Assembly (NCBI GenBank): GCA_036703275.1 | Contig: DATNPK010000025.1 | Location: 62,001-126,000 of the forward strand | DNA: 64,000 nt | DNA from: Coleofasciculaceae cyanobacterium | GTDB lineage: Bacteria > Cyanobacteriota > Cyanobacteriia > Cyanobacteriales > Xenococcaceae | Reading direction: 5' to 3' | Part shown: positions 38,188 through 47,760 of the stretch, piece by piece | How the letters are laid out: every line of letters starts with the position of its first letter | Numbering within the stretch: the first letter of the stretch is position 1 | Notes under the pieces: model-generated | Seen by the model: only the letters and a program-made list of their open reading frames with translations | The model's database searches: none | What the model was told of the DNA's origin: nothing | Position numbers and translations under genes: made by a program

Positions 38188-39825
38188 TTAGTCATTGGAC
38201 ACTTTTGAGCGCTCGAGCCAGATTTTCTGTTGTAATGTGGGAAGAGGAATATTATTTTGCTCAAAAGCTTTCTGCAAACGGCGACGAAATTCCCGAGCAA
38301 CTGCCCATTGCTTTAATGGTTCAGTCTTAATCCAAATACGAACCACCGAACCGCGATCGCTGAAATTGTCTACTCCCAAAACTTCAGGCGGTTCAATAAT
38401 TTGCTCTTGCCAGTCGGATTCTTGATCCATTTCATGAGCAATCCGACCAATTAGTTCTAATGCCAGATCTATTTCGGCCTGGTAGGCAATAGGAATATCA
38501 ATTTCAGCTCTCGACCACTGACTAGAAAGATTAGCTACGGTTTTGATTTCACTATTGGGAATAGTAATTAATCTGCCTTGACCATCTCTAAGCTGAGTGA
38601 TGCGCAGGTTTAAGTTTTCTACCAACCCAGCGAATTCTCCGATCTCGATGACATCACCCACAGCATACTGATCTTCCAAGATGATAAAAAAGCCGTTGAG
38701 AGCATCTTTGATAAAATTTTGCGAGGCGAAAGAGAGCGCTAGTCCTAAAATACCCGCACCAGCCAGCAGAGGAGTAACGTTGATTCCAATTAGGGCTAAA
38801 GCAGCCAAAATGCCCAATACAATCCATAAAATGGCGATAATTCCGCCAATCAGACGGGTAATAGTCGTAATTCTCACCTGAATTCGGCGACGGACATCTC
38901 GACTCAAAACGTAGTTTGCTGCCACGGTGTTATTCAGCTTGGCAATTAAGATATTACTTAAACGGATTAAAATGTAGGTCGTTAAACCGACAAGGAAAAT
39001 TCGCAGGGGAATCCGAACCAAAGTAATTAGCCAAATTTGCAGCGATCGCGTCTGGGGAAATAGACCTAAAATGGCTAAAATTCCTCCTAACCACCAAGCT
39101 AGCTGAAAAACCTGTAACAAACCGTATTGTATTGACCGCAGATTAAACTTTTGCTTGTGATTGACATAATCAGCTAAAGACCGAAGAAAAGGCAGTTGAT
39201 TAGTCTCTAGTTTGGCTTTAACTTCTCGAGAACGTTTTAAACCGTCAGTAATCATCAACTGCCCGAATAAAATAACCAAAGCAGTAATTCCAGCTAACTG
39301 TGCCTGTCTAATCATCTGCGATCGCGATCGTTTGTGTCTGGCTTGTTTTAGTGCAGATTCGAGCTGATTGGCAATTTCTCCTGCCTGATGTTCTAGATTC
39401 ACCCCTCTAGTAGCAGCATCTTTCGAGTCGAGAGTCATCACGGGGAATCGGCGATCGCCTATTGCCACATAAATATTTTCTTGACTTCCCTGATTTTCGG
39501 GATAAACTTCCAATTGATCCCGTTTTTGGGCGAAATATGTCTGGCTAATCTCCTTAATTCTTTCCTCGGTATATTTAATTCTCTGAGGCAGATTAGACCT
39601 GCGATCTAAAATACTAAATACACAGCGACCATCAAGACGCACACAAGCAGAAGCTACAGCGTTATTTGGATTTTGGTTAAAGTTGAAGGTTTCCCAATTA
39701 ATTTGCGGCAAAAAAGGCAGCTGCGCTCCGACAGAAGCCGTCAGGGGCAAATAAAAAGCTAAAGTTAGAACCAAGACTACTAATCGTCTACGGAACATAA
39801 TTTTAAGCCAACTAGTTTTCAACAT
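38188..39825 (-). CDS. Mechanosensitive ion channel, MscS family
   Basis: This 545-residue MscS-type channel has a signal-like N-terminus, a periplasmic region of about 180 residues, several helices (about 190-370) and the MscS core. The core includes the pore-lining helix (GAGILGLALSFASQNFIKDALNG, about 355-377) and the beta domain (GDVIEIGEFAGLVENLNLRITQLR). It opens under membrane tension to relieve osmotic downshock. ATG 39825 or ATG 39798 may be the start; the latter gives a cleaner signal peptide. It lies upstream of the OmpA/GTPase cluster on the same strand, with a 195-bp gap. Confidence 0.92.
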   Translation of the reverse strand: MLKTSWLKIMFRRRLVVLVLTLAFYLPLTASVGAQLPFLPQINWETFNFNQNPNNAVASACVRLDGRCVFSILDRRSNLPQRIKYTEERIKEISQTYFAQKRDQLEVYPENQGSQENIYVAIGDRRFPVMTLDSKDAATRGVNLEHQAGEIANQLESALKQARHKRSRSQMIRQAQLAGITALVILFGQLMITDGLKRSREVKAKLETNQLPFLRSLADYVNHKQKFNLRSIQYGLLQVFQLAWWLGGILAILGLFPQTRSLQIWLITLVRIPLRIFLVGLTTYILIRLSNILIAKLNNTVAANYVLSRDVRRRIQVRITTITRLIGGIIAILWIVLGILAALALIGINVTPLLAGAGILGLALSFASQNFIKDALNGFFIILEDQYAVGDVIEIGEFAGLVENLNLRITQLRDGQGRLITIPNSEIKTVANLSSQWSRAEIDIPIAYQAEIDLALELIGRIAHEMDQESDWQEQIIEPPEVLGVDNFSDRGSVVRIWIKTEPLKQWAVAREFRRRLQKAFEQNNIPLPTLQQKIWLERSKVSND

Positions 39826-39992
39826 AAGCCTGATATTTAGTTCAACTGCAAATTATCTAACGATTGATGACCAATAACAATTTCAACTGGCTTATTTTGT
39901 TAGCACCAGCTCACTTAACTAATAACTACTAGCTCCAAGAATAGAGATATAATTTGTTACGAAAGCTATTTTAATACTTTGTTCTTTACTTT

Positions 39993-40364
39993 ATGAATAA
40001 TAACCCTGTCACCAACGCCTTTTTTTTTGGTAGAGCATTAGCAGAAGTCATGAGCGAAAAGCTAGAAGAATCGTTCACTAACACGATGAGCGACTTAGGC
40101 AAATTTGATGCTGAACAAAGAGAAAACTTAAGACAACTTATGGAAGAGGTACAGCTACGAGCCGAACGTACGGTAAGTAACACTTCTTATCCTTCTTCCC
40201 CTTCTTATCCTAACAATAGCAATAATAGTAGTACTGGTAATGCTCCTAGTACAATTAATATTGATATCAGTAGCAACAACTCAGATGATTTGCAGACCAT
40301 GCTTGATCGACTGAGAGCTGAAATTGCTACCTTAAGGGCGGAATTAAAAAAATATCCGAACTAA
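39993..40364 (+). CDS. Small conserved cyanobacterial protein (DUF6825-like)
   Basis: This 123-residue soluble protein starts NNNPVTNAFFFGRALAEVM, has a helical N-terminal half (EKLEESFTNTMSDLGKFDAEQRENL), a Ser/Asn-rich spacer (about 65-90) and a C-terminal coiled-coil (LDRLRAEIATLRAELKKY). I believe it is the widely conserved cyanobacterial family annotated DUF6825; relatives have been linked to thylakoids, but this is from memory. The start is ATG 39993. It is divergent from mscS. Confidence 0.75.
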   Translation: MNNNPVTNAFFFGRALAEVMSEKLEESFTNTMSDLGKFDAEQRENLRQLMEEVQLRAERTVSNTSYPSSPSYPNNSNNSSTGNAPSTINIDISSNNSDDLQTMLDRLRAEIATLRAELKKYPN

Positions 40365-40557
40365 TACAAATCTTATTAGGCAAATTGCCTATCTCAGCAA
40401 TCCCTTGCTCTTAAGCTTTTTAAACCATGAATCTTAATCTGTCTAGCTAAGTGTTGCTGTTAATTAACTGTCTTTTTGACGATATGTCGCTACTATTTAG
40501 ATTAGTTAATCTTACTTAACCAAATAACATCATAATTAACTTTTTGTTATAAACTCA

Positions 40558-42351
40558 GTGTCTCCTGCTTTTCCCAATCAAAATTCAATAGATTACGAGT
40601 CGAATAAGTCCGAGCAAGTGAATAATGAACTCAAGCCTGTTCTATCCCAATCCGATGACACAAAAGCTGTACTAGTAGTTTCTACTAAATCTTATCGCTG
40701 GAATCGAGCTAAATATTCTCGAAATCGTCGCCGAATCGATATTTGGCTTTTTGCATTTTCTTTTCTGTTTAGTAACTGGCGCGATAATCGTAAGTGGACT
40801 TATTTTGGCGGGCATACCCCAGAAAAACAGGCAGCTAGACGCAAATCGCAGGCTATTTGGATCAGAAAGAATTTCTTAGAGTTAGGGCCTACTTTTATTA
40901 AACTTGGTCAATTATTTTCTACACGGGCAGATTTGTTTCCGATTGAATATGTAGAAGAATTATCTAAGCTACAGGATCGAGTGCCTGCTTTCGATTATGA
41001 GCAGGTTAAAGAAACTGTTAAGTCTGATTTTTCTAAGCCAATCGATCAACTGTTTTCTAGTTTCGATCCGATTCCTTTAGCGGCAGCTAGTTTGGGTCAG
41101 GTGCATAGAGCGAAGCTGCATAGCGGTGAGGATGTAGCAGTCAAGGTGCAAAGACCAGGACTCAAACAGTTATTTACCGTAGATTTGGCTATATTACGCC
41201 AGATTGCCCGCTATTTTCAAAACCATCCCAAATGGGGTAAAAACCGCGACTGGCTCGGAATTTATGACGAATGTTGCCGAATTTTGTGGGAAGAAACTGA
41301 TTATCTCCAGGAAGGTCGCAACGCTGATACTTTCCGTCGTAACTTTAGAAGCGAAGATTGGGTTTGCGTACCACGGGTTTACTGGAAATACACTTCTCCT
41401 AAGGTATTGACTTTAGAGTATATGCCAGGCATTAAAATTAGCCATTACGAAGCGATCGAAGCTGCTGGTTTAGACCGCAAGGTACTAGCAAGGCTGGGAG
41501 CAAAAGCTTATTTACAGCAGATACTCAATGGCGGCTTTTTCCATGCCGATCCACACCCAGGAAACATTGCAGTAAATACAGATGGTTCTTTGATTTTTTA
41601 TGATTTCGGCATGATGGGTCAGATCGAAACCAATATTCGAGAAGGCTTGATGGACACTTTAGTCGGAGTGGCACAAAAAAATTCCGACAAAGTAGTTAAC
41701 TCGCTAATCAATTTGGGAGCATTAGTACCGACGGGGGATATGAGTTCGGTCAGGCGTTCGATCCAGTTTATGCTGGATAACTTTATGGACAAGCCTTTTG
41801 AAGAACAGTCCGTAGACGCAATTAGCGAAGATTTGTATGAAATTGCTTATGGTCAACCATTTCGCTTTCCTGCTACCTTTACTTTTGTGATGCGAGCCTT
41901 TTCTACTTTAGAAGGCGTTGGCAAAGGTCTAGATCCCGAATTCAACTTTATGGAAGTAGCTCAACCCTATGCAATGAAGCTTATGACTAAAAGCAATAGC
42001 TCCAACGGTAGTACAATTTTTGATGAATTAGGTAGACAGGCAGCACAGGTCGGGTCAGCAGCCCTGGGGTTACCTGGACGAATCGACGATACAATAGATA
42101 AATTAGAAAGAGGAGATTTGCGAGTTCGCGTTCGTTCTCTTGAATCGGAACGGGTTATGCGTCGCCTAAGTGCCATTCAACTAGGAACGAACTATACTGT
42201 ATTATTCAGTGCGCTACTTATTTGTGCCACTCTTCTTTTGGTTAGTGAGTTTGAGATCTTGGCAGCGATCGCTGCTGTGATTGCACTTGTGCCTGGATGG
42301 GCATTACTGCGATTACTAAAACGTCTCGATCGCATTGACCGTATGTTCTAA
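40558..42351 (+). CDS. ABC1/UbiB family atypical kinase
   Basis: This 597-residue atypical kinase of the ABC1/ADCK/UbiB family supports quinone and lipid metabolism at membranes. The core runs from about 110 to 440, with KLGQLFSTRADLFP, the Ala-rich AAASLGQVHRAKL in place of a P-loop, VKVQRPGL, catalytic HADPHPGNI and YDFGMMGQ. Two hydrophobic helices lie near the C-terminus (about 545-590). The start is GTG 40558. Cyanobacteria have several paralogues; which one this is cannot be told. It is followed by a PP2C phosphatase on the same strand. Confidence 0.92.
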   Translation: MSPAFPNQNSIDYESNKSEQVNNELKPVLSQSDDTKAVLVVSTKSYRWNRAKYSRNRRRIDIWLFAFSFLFSNWRDNRKWTYFGGHTPEKQAARRKSQAIWIRKNFLELGPTFIKLGQLFSTRADLFPIEYVEELSKLQDRVPAFDYEQVKETVKSDFSKPIDQLFSSFDPIPLAAASLGQVHRAKLHSGEDVAVKVQRPGLKQLFTVDLAILRQIARYFQNHPKWGKNRDWLGIYDECCRILWEETDYLQEGRNADTFRRNFRSEDWVCVPRVYWKYTSPKVLTLEYMPGIKISHYEAIEAAGLDRKVLARLGAKAYLQQILNGGFFHADPHPGNIAVNTDGSLIFYDFGMMGQIETNIREGLMDTLVGVAQKNSDKVVNSLINLGALVPTGDMSSVRRSIQFMLDNFMDKPFEEQSVDAISEDLYEIAYGQPFRFPATFTFVMRAFSTLEGVGKGLDPEFNFMEVAQPYAMKLMTKSNSSNGSTIFDELGRQAAQVGSAALGLPGRIDDTIDKLERGDLRVRVRSLESERVMRRLSAIQLGTNYTVLFSALLICATLLLVSEFEILAAIAAVIALVPGWALLRLLKRLDRIDRMF

Positions 42352-42433
42352 AAAGATATCAGGCTGCAATCACTAAAATGTTGCAAATGTTGACTGGATC
42401 TTTGGTTTTTATCAGTTTATCGACTAACTGTTT

Positions 42434-43159
42434 ATGAAGCGTCAATTTATAGGTCTTACGGATACAGGAGTTGTCAGAACAGCCAACCAAGATAATTACT
42501 TTGTAGACGATCAGTTGGGACGTTTTTTCATTGTAGCCGATGGTATGGGAGGACACGCTGGCGGACAAGAAGCGAGTAAAATCGCTACAGAAATAATTAA
42601 TGCCTATTTGCAACAGCACTGGAACTCTCCCTTAGACTCACAGGTGCTACTCAAAGAAGCGGTGGAAAAAGCTAACGTAGGCATCATTCAAGATCAGCGC
42701 AGCAACCCAGCAAGGCGCGATATGGGTACTACCGTGGTGGTGCTTATCTTTCGAGATGAACACCCTTTATGCGCTCATGTAGGAGATTCTCGTTTATATC
42801 GTTTACGAAGTTCTCAATTAGAGCAAATTACTGACGATCATACCTGGGTCGGTATGGCTCTGAAAAAAGGCGAGATTAATGCAGAACAAGCAAAATTTCA
42901 TCCCTGGAGGCACGTTCTATCTCAGTGCTTAGGACGAGAAGATTTGCAGCACATTGATATTCAGGAATTTGAAGTGCAGCCTGGCGATCGCCTGTTAATT
43001 TGTAGTGATGGTTTGACTGAAGAAGTTACCGATGAGCAAATTGAAGCTGCTTTGGCTAACTTAAAAACCTGCCAGGAAACCGCTCAAGAATTAATTGATG
43101 CAGCCAAGGCAGCAGGAGGATCGGATAACATTACAGTGGTTATTGTCGAACAAGAATAA
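42434..43159 (+). CDS. PP2C-type protein serine/threonine phosphatase
   Basis: This 241-residue metal-dependent phosphatase of the bacterial Stp1 type is complete. Metal-site motifs are TDTGVVRTANQDNY (about 8-21), VADGMGGHAGG (about 35-45), AHVGDSRLYRLR (about 117-128), ICSDGLTEEV and GGSDNITVV at the end. It is a single soluble domain and would dephosphorylate Ser/Thr sites set by Hanks-type kinases; none of these is in the window. It starts 82 bp after the ABC1 kinase gene. Confidence 0.95.
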   Translation: MKRQFIGLTDTGVVRTANQDNYFVDDQLGRFFIVADGMGGHAGGQEASKIATEIINAYLQQHWNSPLDSQVLLKEAVEKANVGIIQDQRSNPARRDMGTTVVVLIFRDEHPLCAHVGDSRLYRLRSSQLEQITDDHTWVGMALKKGEINAEQAKFHPWRHVLSQCLGREDLQHIDIQEFEVQPGDRLLICSDGLTEEVTDEQIEAALANLKTCQETAQELIDAAKAAGGSDNITVVIVEQE

Positions 43160-43196
43160 GCTCAAATACCGAATGCGCGATCGTTAATTAAACTAA

Positions 43197-44378
43197 ATGC
43201 TGGCTGAAATAAAAAACACTGCTGAGAAATTTACCCCAAGATTGATTGAAATCCGTCGCCATCTTCACGCTCATCCTGAATTGAGCGGCGAAGAACACCA
43301 GACTTCTGCCTACATTGCCGGGGTACTTTCTTCCTGCGGCTTGAATGTCAAAGAAGCAGTCGGCAAGACGGGAGTGATTGGCGATCTAGCAGGTTCAGGA
43401 AGCGATCGCCGTACTTTGGCAATTCGCACTGATATGGATGCCCTACCGATTCAAGAGCATCTGGAATTAGACTTTGCCTCACGCAAACCTGGAATTATGC
43501 ACGCTTGTGGTCATGACGTTCATTCTACCTTGGGTTTGGGTACAGCGATGGTATTATCCCAGCTATCGAGTAATCTGCCTGGAAATGTCCGCTTTTTGTT
43601 CCAGCCTGCCGAAGAAATTGCTTTGGGGGCAAAATGGATGGTAGAAGATGGCGTTATGGAAGGAGTAAATGCGATCTATGGAGTTCACGTATTTCCTTCA
43701 ATTCCCGTTCGTCGGGTTGGCATACGCTATGGAGCATTAACTTCCGCAGCGGATGAATTAGAAATTATCATTCAGGGAGAGTCGGGACACGGTGCGCGTC
43801 CTCATCAGGCGATCGATGCCGTCTGGATTGCGGCTCAGGTAATTACCGCACTACAGCAAGCGATTAGTCGGACTCAGAACCCATTGCATCCGATTGTTTT
43901 GTCTATAGGGCAAATAGAAGGCGGTAGAGCGCCTAACATAATTGCCGACCACGTGCGGATGGTTGGAACAGTGCGATCGCTTCATCCCGAAAGCCATGCC
44001 AATTTACCTCAATGGGTTGAGAATATTATTCAAGGTATCTGCCAAACTTACGGTGCTAAGTGCCAAGTAGATTACCGTAGAGGAGTTCCTTCGGTACAAA
44101 ACGACAAAACCCTAACTCAGATTATTGAATCAGCTACTCGCGAAGCCTGGGGGGATGATAGTATACAGATTTTGCCAGACCCTTCTTTAGGTGCAGAAGA
44201 TTTTTCTATTTATTTAGACAAAGTACCTGGCTGTATGTTTCGTCTTGGAGTCGGACACCACAACAAAATTAACTATCCTCTCCATCATCCTAAGTTTGAA
44301 GTGGATGAAGATGCTATTCTGACTGGAGTGGTAACCATGGCTTATGCTGCTTATAAGTATTGGCAGGCAGCAGCCTAA
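43197..44378 (+). CDS. M20 family amidohydrolase/carboxypeptidase
   Basis: This 393-residue metallohydrolase is of the M20D group (hippurate hydrolase, N-acyl amino acid and IAA-conjugate hydrolases). Metal ligands are in RTDMDALPIQE, MHACGHDVHS (with the catalytic Cys/Asp/His cluster) and the PAEE motif. The late GAEDFSIYLDKVPG and HHPKFEVDEDA complete the site. It has an inserted dimerisation domain (about 180-290) with GHGARPHQAIDAV. It should hydrolyse an amide bond of an N-acylated amino acid; the substrate cannot be told. It starts 37 bp after the phosphatase gene. Confidence 0.93.
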   Translation: MLAEIKNTAEKFTPRLIEIRRHLHAHPELSGEEHQTSAYIAGVLSSCGLNVKEAVGKTGVIGDLAGSGSDRRTLAIRTDMDALPIQEHLELDFASRKPGIMHACGHDVHSTLGLGTAMVLSQLSSNLPGNVRFLFQPAEEIALGAKWMVEDGVMEGVNAIYGVHVFPSIPVRRVGIRYGALTSAADELEIIIQGESGHGARPHQAIDAVWIAAQVITALQQAISRTQNPLHPIVLSIGQIEGGRAPNIIADHVRMVGTVRSLHPESHANLPQWVENIIQGICQTYGAKCQVDYRRGVPSVQNDKTLTQIIESATREAWGDDSIQILPDPSLGAEDFSIYLDKVPGCMFRLGVGHHNKINYPLHHPKFEVDEDAILTGVVTMAYAAYKYWQAAA

Positions 44379-44507
44379 CTTAAGTGACATACTCCACTGA
44401 AAAATGTTTAAAAAGTAGTATTGACCAGGCATTTTTTTAACAGCTATCAATTAAGATTTTTTTGAGCATATTTGAGCCTAATTTAAGCAAAACTTTACTT
44501 TTGCTGC

Positions 44508-44714
44508 CTAAATAACCCAGACACAGGCAAACACCATAAAGGTAAAACAGATTACATTTAGTGTTAGCAAAAGTACCCATTGACCTATATTGATAAAGCT
44601 AAATTGATTTAAAGACTGAATAGCCTGATTTGCTATCTTTTGCGAAAAGCCTGTCTGGCTTTTTTCAAGAACAATTAAGTTTGAGTAATTAGATTCAACT
44701 GAGTTATTTAGCAT
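44508..44714 (-). CDS. Small putative single-helix membrane protein
   Basis: This 68-residue frame has a polar N-terminus (about 1-40) and one C-terminal hydrophobic helix (about 45-68). No family recognised and no strong Shine-Dalgarno. It lies alone on the minus strand between two rightward genes. The tail-anchored layout is plausible for a real protein, but AT-rich spacer DNA can give such frames by chance. Confidence 0.4.
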   Translation of the reverse strand: MLNNSVESNYSNLIVLEKSQTGFSQKIANQAIQSLNQFSFINIGQWVLLLTLNVICFTFMVFACVWVI

Positions 44715-45223
44715 TGTTGAGACTGTTTTTATGGGGCAATGAATTGATTAAATGATTGAAACTCAGGCACCAAAACTAAACTTATCAATTAGTTTGCTAA
44801 TCAAAGATTTTTTCAGCAATAAACAATAAACAAGAGCAAAGTGATTAATAACTATAATTGCGCTCGCAATTAGTCAAAACCTCGATTTAGCAAACACCTT
44901 AATGAATTAAGACATAAACAGCTCGTTTCGGCATTTCTATTAACGGTGCAAATCAAATGTTTTGCTCCACTAATAAAATTACTTGTACTACTGTAACAGA
45001 TTGTAAAGAAAATGCCTAGTTATTTAAGCGTTTTGAATAAATATTTTAAATCCAATTAAGTATGAACATTAAAAACACAGCTTTAAACAGGCTTTAAAAA
45101 ACAGGACATTTTTATTAACTTTAGATTAACCAACTAAGAAAATATTTAAGCAGCGAAAAACTGGATATTATTCTAGGTAATAATATTTAGATAAATATAC
45201 CCAAAAACATTTGCTTAAAATTT
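44715..45223. other. AT-rich intergenic region
   Basis: A 509-bp stretch with no open gene, hairpin or repeat that I can support. It is very AT-rich toward its right end, consistent with a promoter for the gene at 45224. Confidence 0.4.
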
Positions 45224-45670
45224 ATGTTAAACAAGATTTTTGCGATAAAATCGCTAAATATTGTCATCGTTGAACCTAATAGACAACAAGGAAGGCAGTT
45301 AAGCGAATTAATTACGCTCAAAAGACCTAATCTTCAAGTGATCTTGTTAGAAAATTCCGAGCAAGTCTTTTCCTTGATGTATGGGGAAATGGCGATTGAT
45401 ATTTTGTTCTTTGATATAGAAGAGGAATCTAATACCGACAATTTAGCCTTGATTAAAGCAATTTCACCCCAAACCAGCCTGATACATTGGAGTGATTATC
45501 AACACCCAGAAGTAATTGAGCTGCTTTATTCTCTTGGAGTTAATTCTTTTTGTACCAAACAAAGCGATGCAGAAATTGTTTTAGAAGCTATGGACTTGGC
45601 AGCCAACTATCCTCAATCTTTATATTTAGATCGAAAGTTATATCAATGCTTATCCTGGCTGAAAAACTAA
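45224..45670 (+). CDS. Degenerate receiver-domain (CheY-like) protein
   Basis: This 148-residue protein has the beta/alpha pattern of a response-regulator receiver and no output domain. NIVIVEPNRQQG takes the place of the usual acidic pair (only Glu remains), ILFFDIEEES carries an Asp at the phospho-acceptor position, and NSFCTKQSD keeps a Lys at the expected position. Loss of one acidic metal ligand suggests phosphorylation is weak or absent, so it may be a pseudo-receiver. No kinase is adjacent. Confidence 0.75.
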   Translation: MLNKIFAIKSLNIVIVEPNRQQGRQLSELITLKRPNLQVILLENSEQVFSLMYGEMAIDILFFDIEEESNTDNLALIKAISPQTSLIHWSDYQHPEVIELLYSLGVNSFCTKQSDAEIVLEAMDLAANYPQSLYLDRKLYQCLSWLKN

Positions 45671-45731
45671 GCTCAAAATGCAAATTCAGACAAATGAGAT
45701 AAGCTAGTATTCACGCCGATTAATAACTGCT

Positions 45732-47147
45732 ATGTCTGACTCATTTGCCGAACATAAAAATCGACTGACTGAATTAATTGCTAAATATCGCGATCGCGTT
45801 GACTTTCTGACAATTCGTTTGGAACAAGGCGAAGAAACTAATATTTTATTACGAACCAATAAAATAGAAACCTTGAGTGAAAGTATCGCTTTAGGTGGAC
45901 AGGTTCGAGCTTGCTATCGTGGCGGTTGGGGATTTTCCGCGTTTGACGATCTAACAAGTTTAATCGCTAGAATCGAAGAAGCGATCGCTGCGGCGAGAAT
46001 GGTAGGAGAACTGTCAACCACCCTAGCACCAGTTGAACCGATCCAAACAGTTTGTCGTGTTCCCCTAAGAGGAAGCGACCCCAGAAACATCTCTTTGGCA
46101 GCTAAAAAGGCTTTGTGCGATCGCTATAACAACCTGCTGCGTGGTTATCATGATTGTCTCACTGCCACTACCGTTAGCTACGGAGATAATTCGCAAAAGA
46201 TTATCATTGCGACATCCGAAGGGAGCGTCATTGAGCAGTCTTGGTCAGATATGGAAATGCGCTTTTCAGCTACGGCTAGAAAAGACAACATAATTCAAAC
46301 AGGAAGAGAAACCACAGGTTCCCGACAGGCTTATGAAGATTTAACTAGTTTAGATCAACAGGTAATTAGTGCAGCACAAAGGGCGGTTGATGCTTTAACT
46401 TTGCCAAAAATTCAGGGAGATATCTACACCGTAGTTATCGACCCAATCTTAACCGGGTTGTTTGTTCACGAAGCTTTTGGTCATCTCTCCGAAGCCGATC
46501 TGGCTTATGAAAATCCTGACCTGTTAGAAGTAATGAGCATGGGCAAACGTTTTGGTTCTCCAGAGCTACAGATTTTTGATGGAGCTGCGCCAATTGAGTC
46601 GGAAGATAATTATATCCATCGAGGTAGCTATTTTTATGACGATGAAGCTACTCCTGCTACTACGACTCAGCTAATTAAAGATGGAGTTTTAGTCGGTAGA
46701 CTGCATTCTCGCGAGACTGCTGGCAAGCTAGGAGAAACGCCTACGGGTAATGCGCGCTGCTTAGATTATCACTATTCGCCTATTGTACGGATGACCAACA
46801 CCTGGATTGCTAGAGGGAAAACGCCTGTTAAAGATTTGATTCAAGATGTCAGTGAAGGAGTCTATGCGCGTAATTGGCTGGGTGGAATGACTAACGGGGA
46901 AATGTTTACCTTTAGTGCGGGAGAAGCCTGGATGATTCGTAACGGTGAACTGGCAGAACCAGTCAAAGATGTAACTCTCTCAGGAAATGTCTTCAAAACC
47001 TTGGCTAATATCGAAGCGATCGGCGATGATTTTTATTGGGATGAGTCTGGCGGTTGTGGTAAAGGAGGACAATCAGGACTAGCAGTTGGCTGTGGCGGGC
47101 CAAGTTTAAGAATTAAAGATGTAACCATTGGTGGTAATTCTGATTAA
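45732..47147 (+). CDS. tldD: TldD-type zinc metalloprotease
   Basis: This 471-residue protein is of the TldD/PmbA family. The zinc motif HEAFGH starts at about residue 246 (HExxxH), followed by the typical GNARCLDYHYSPIVRMTN and the late CGKGGQSGLAVGCGGP. TldD normally pairs with TldE in trimming peptides; no TldE is next to it. It is soluble and cytoplasmic. The start is ATG 45732. A hairpin with a U-run on the opposite strand lies past its end. Confidence 0.92.
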   Translation: MSDSFAEHKNRLTELIAKYRDRVDFLTIRLEQGEETNILLRTNKIETLSESIALGGQVRACYRGGWGFSAFDDLTSLIARIEEAIAAARMVGELSTTLAPVEPIQTVCRVPLRGSDPRNISLAAKKALCDRYNNLLRGYHDCLTATTVSYGDNSQKIIIATSEGSVIEQSWSDMEMRFSATARKDNIIQTGRETTGSRQAYEDLTSLDQQVISAAQRAVDALTLPKIQGDIYTVVIDPILTGLFVHEAFGHLSEADLAYENPDLLEVMSMGKRFGSPELQIFDGAAPIESEDNYIHRGSYFYDDEATPATTTQLIKDGVLVGRLHSRETAGKLGETPTGNARCLDYHYSPIVRMTNTWIARGKTPVKDLIQDVSEGVYARNWLGGMTNGEMFTFSAGEAWMIRNGELAEPVKDVTLSGNVFKTLANIEAIGDDFYWDESGGCGKGGQSGLAVGCGGPSLRIKDVTIGGNSD

Positions 47148-47760
47148 TGACTATTAAGTGGCGACATTTTAGTGTAAAAGGCTACAATATTATTCAAATA
47201 GAAAAAAACCCAGTTTTTTACGACTGGGTTCTGGAGCAAGACCGAGTGATAAGCTAGTTATGAAGAGTTTTTTAACTAGCTTGGTCACAAAATATTTGAT
47301 TGGAAATAGCCTTTGTTTACTACTAGAATTTATCATCTTATTTATTTAACTGAATTACAACAGTATATTTACGATGATTTTATTGGCGAGTTTTTTCAAT
47401 TACTAGTTATTTTTACTGAAATATAGACTAGTTTAGCTCAATTAGCGAATGTAAATAGGTGTTATTAATTAATTTTAATTGCGATCGCGCATTAGCTAGC
47501 CTCTAATCTAAAGCTAATACCATTTCTCAAATGTAATAAAAGACGTGCTAGCAGCTAGTAGTAGAACGTCCAGATTAATTTGTTGGGTATTAAAATTATT
47601 TTCAGCCCCCTAACCTCCAAGCTTGGGGGAATTAGCTCAGTACTTCTAGCTTAGACATGGTACTACTAGCTGACTTGTGACTTTTGAAAGTGTTCTATCC
47701 AAACAGGATTTAGTATAAGATCGAGTATTATTTTGAAGTTGATAATTGCCCCTGGTTGAA
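47148..47760. other. Intergenic region with a candidate small RNA
   Basis: A 613-bp gene-free stretch. Its left part (47200-47280) holds a pair of hairpins described separately. The rest is AT-rich with one HIP1 site near 47482, and I see no open gene. Confidence 0.5.
47200..47280 (-). ncRNA. Candidate small RNA with intrinsic terminator (minus strand)
   Basis: Read on the minus strand, a 10-bp perfect stem AAGCTAGTTA/TAACTAGCTT (about 47252-47283) is followed by a 20-nt linker ending CTTGCTCCAG. A second perfect stem AACCCAGT/ACTGGGTT (47207-47230) is followed by a T run. Hairpin, single-stranded linker and terminator form a typical bacterial sRNA. It does not fit any cyanobacterial RNA I know. 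The promoter was not identified, and on the plus strand the same DNA could instead be the 3' end of tldD. Confidence 0.45.

Noticed and set aside
42359-42619. 86-residue minus-strand ORF at the PP2C start
   Set aside because: It overlaps the conserved 5' coding part of the phosphatase gene and has no protein-like features.
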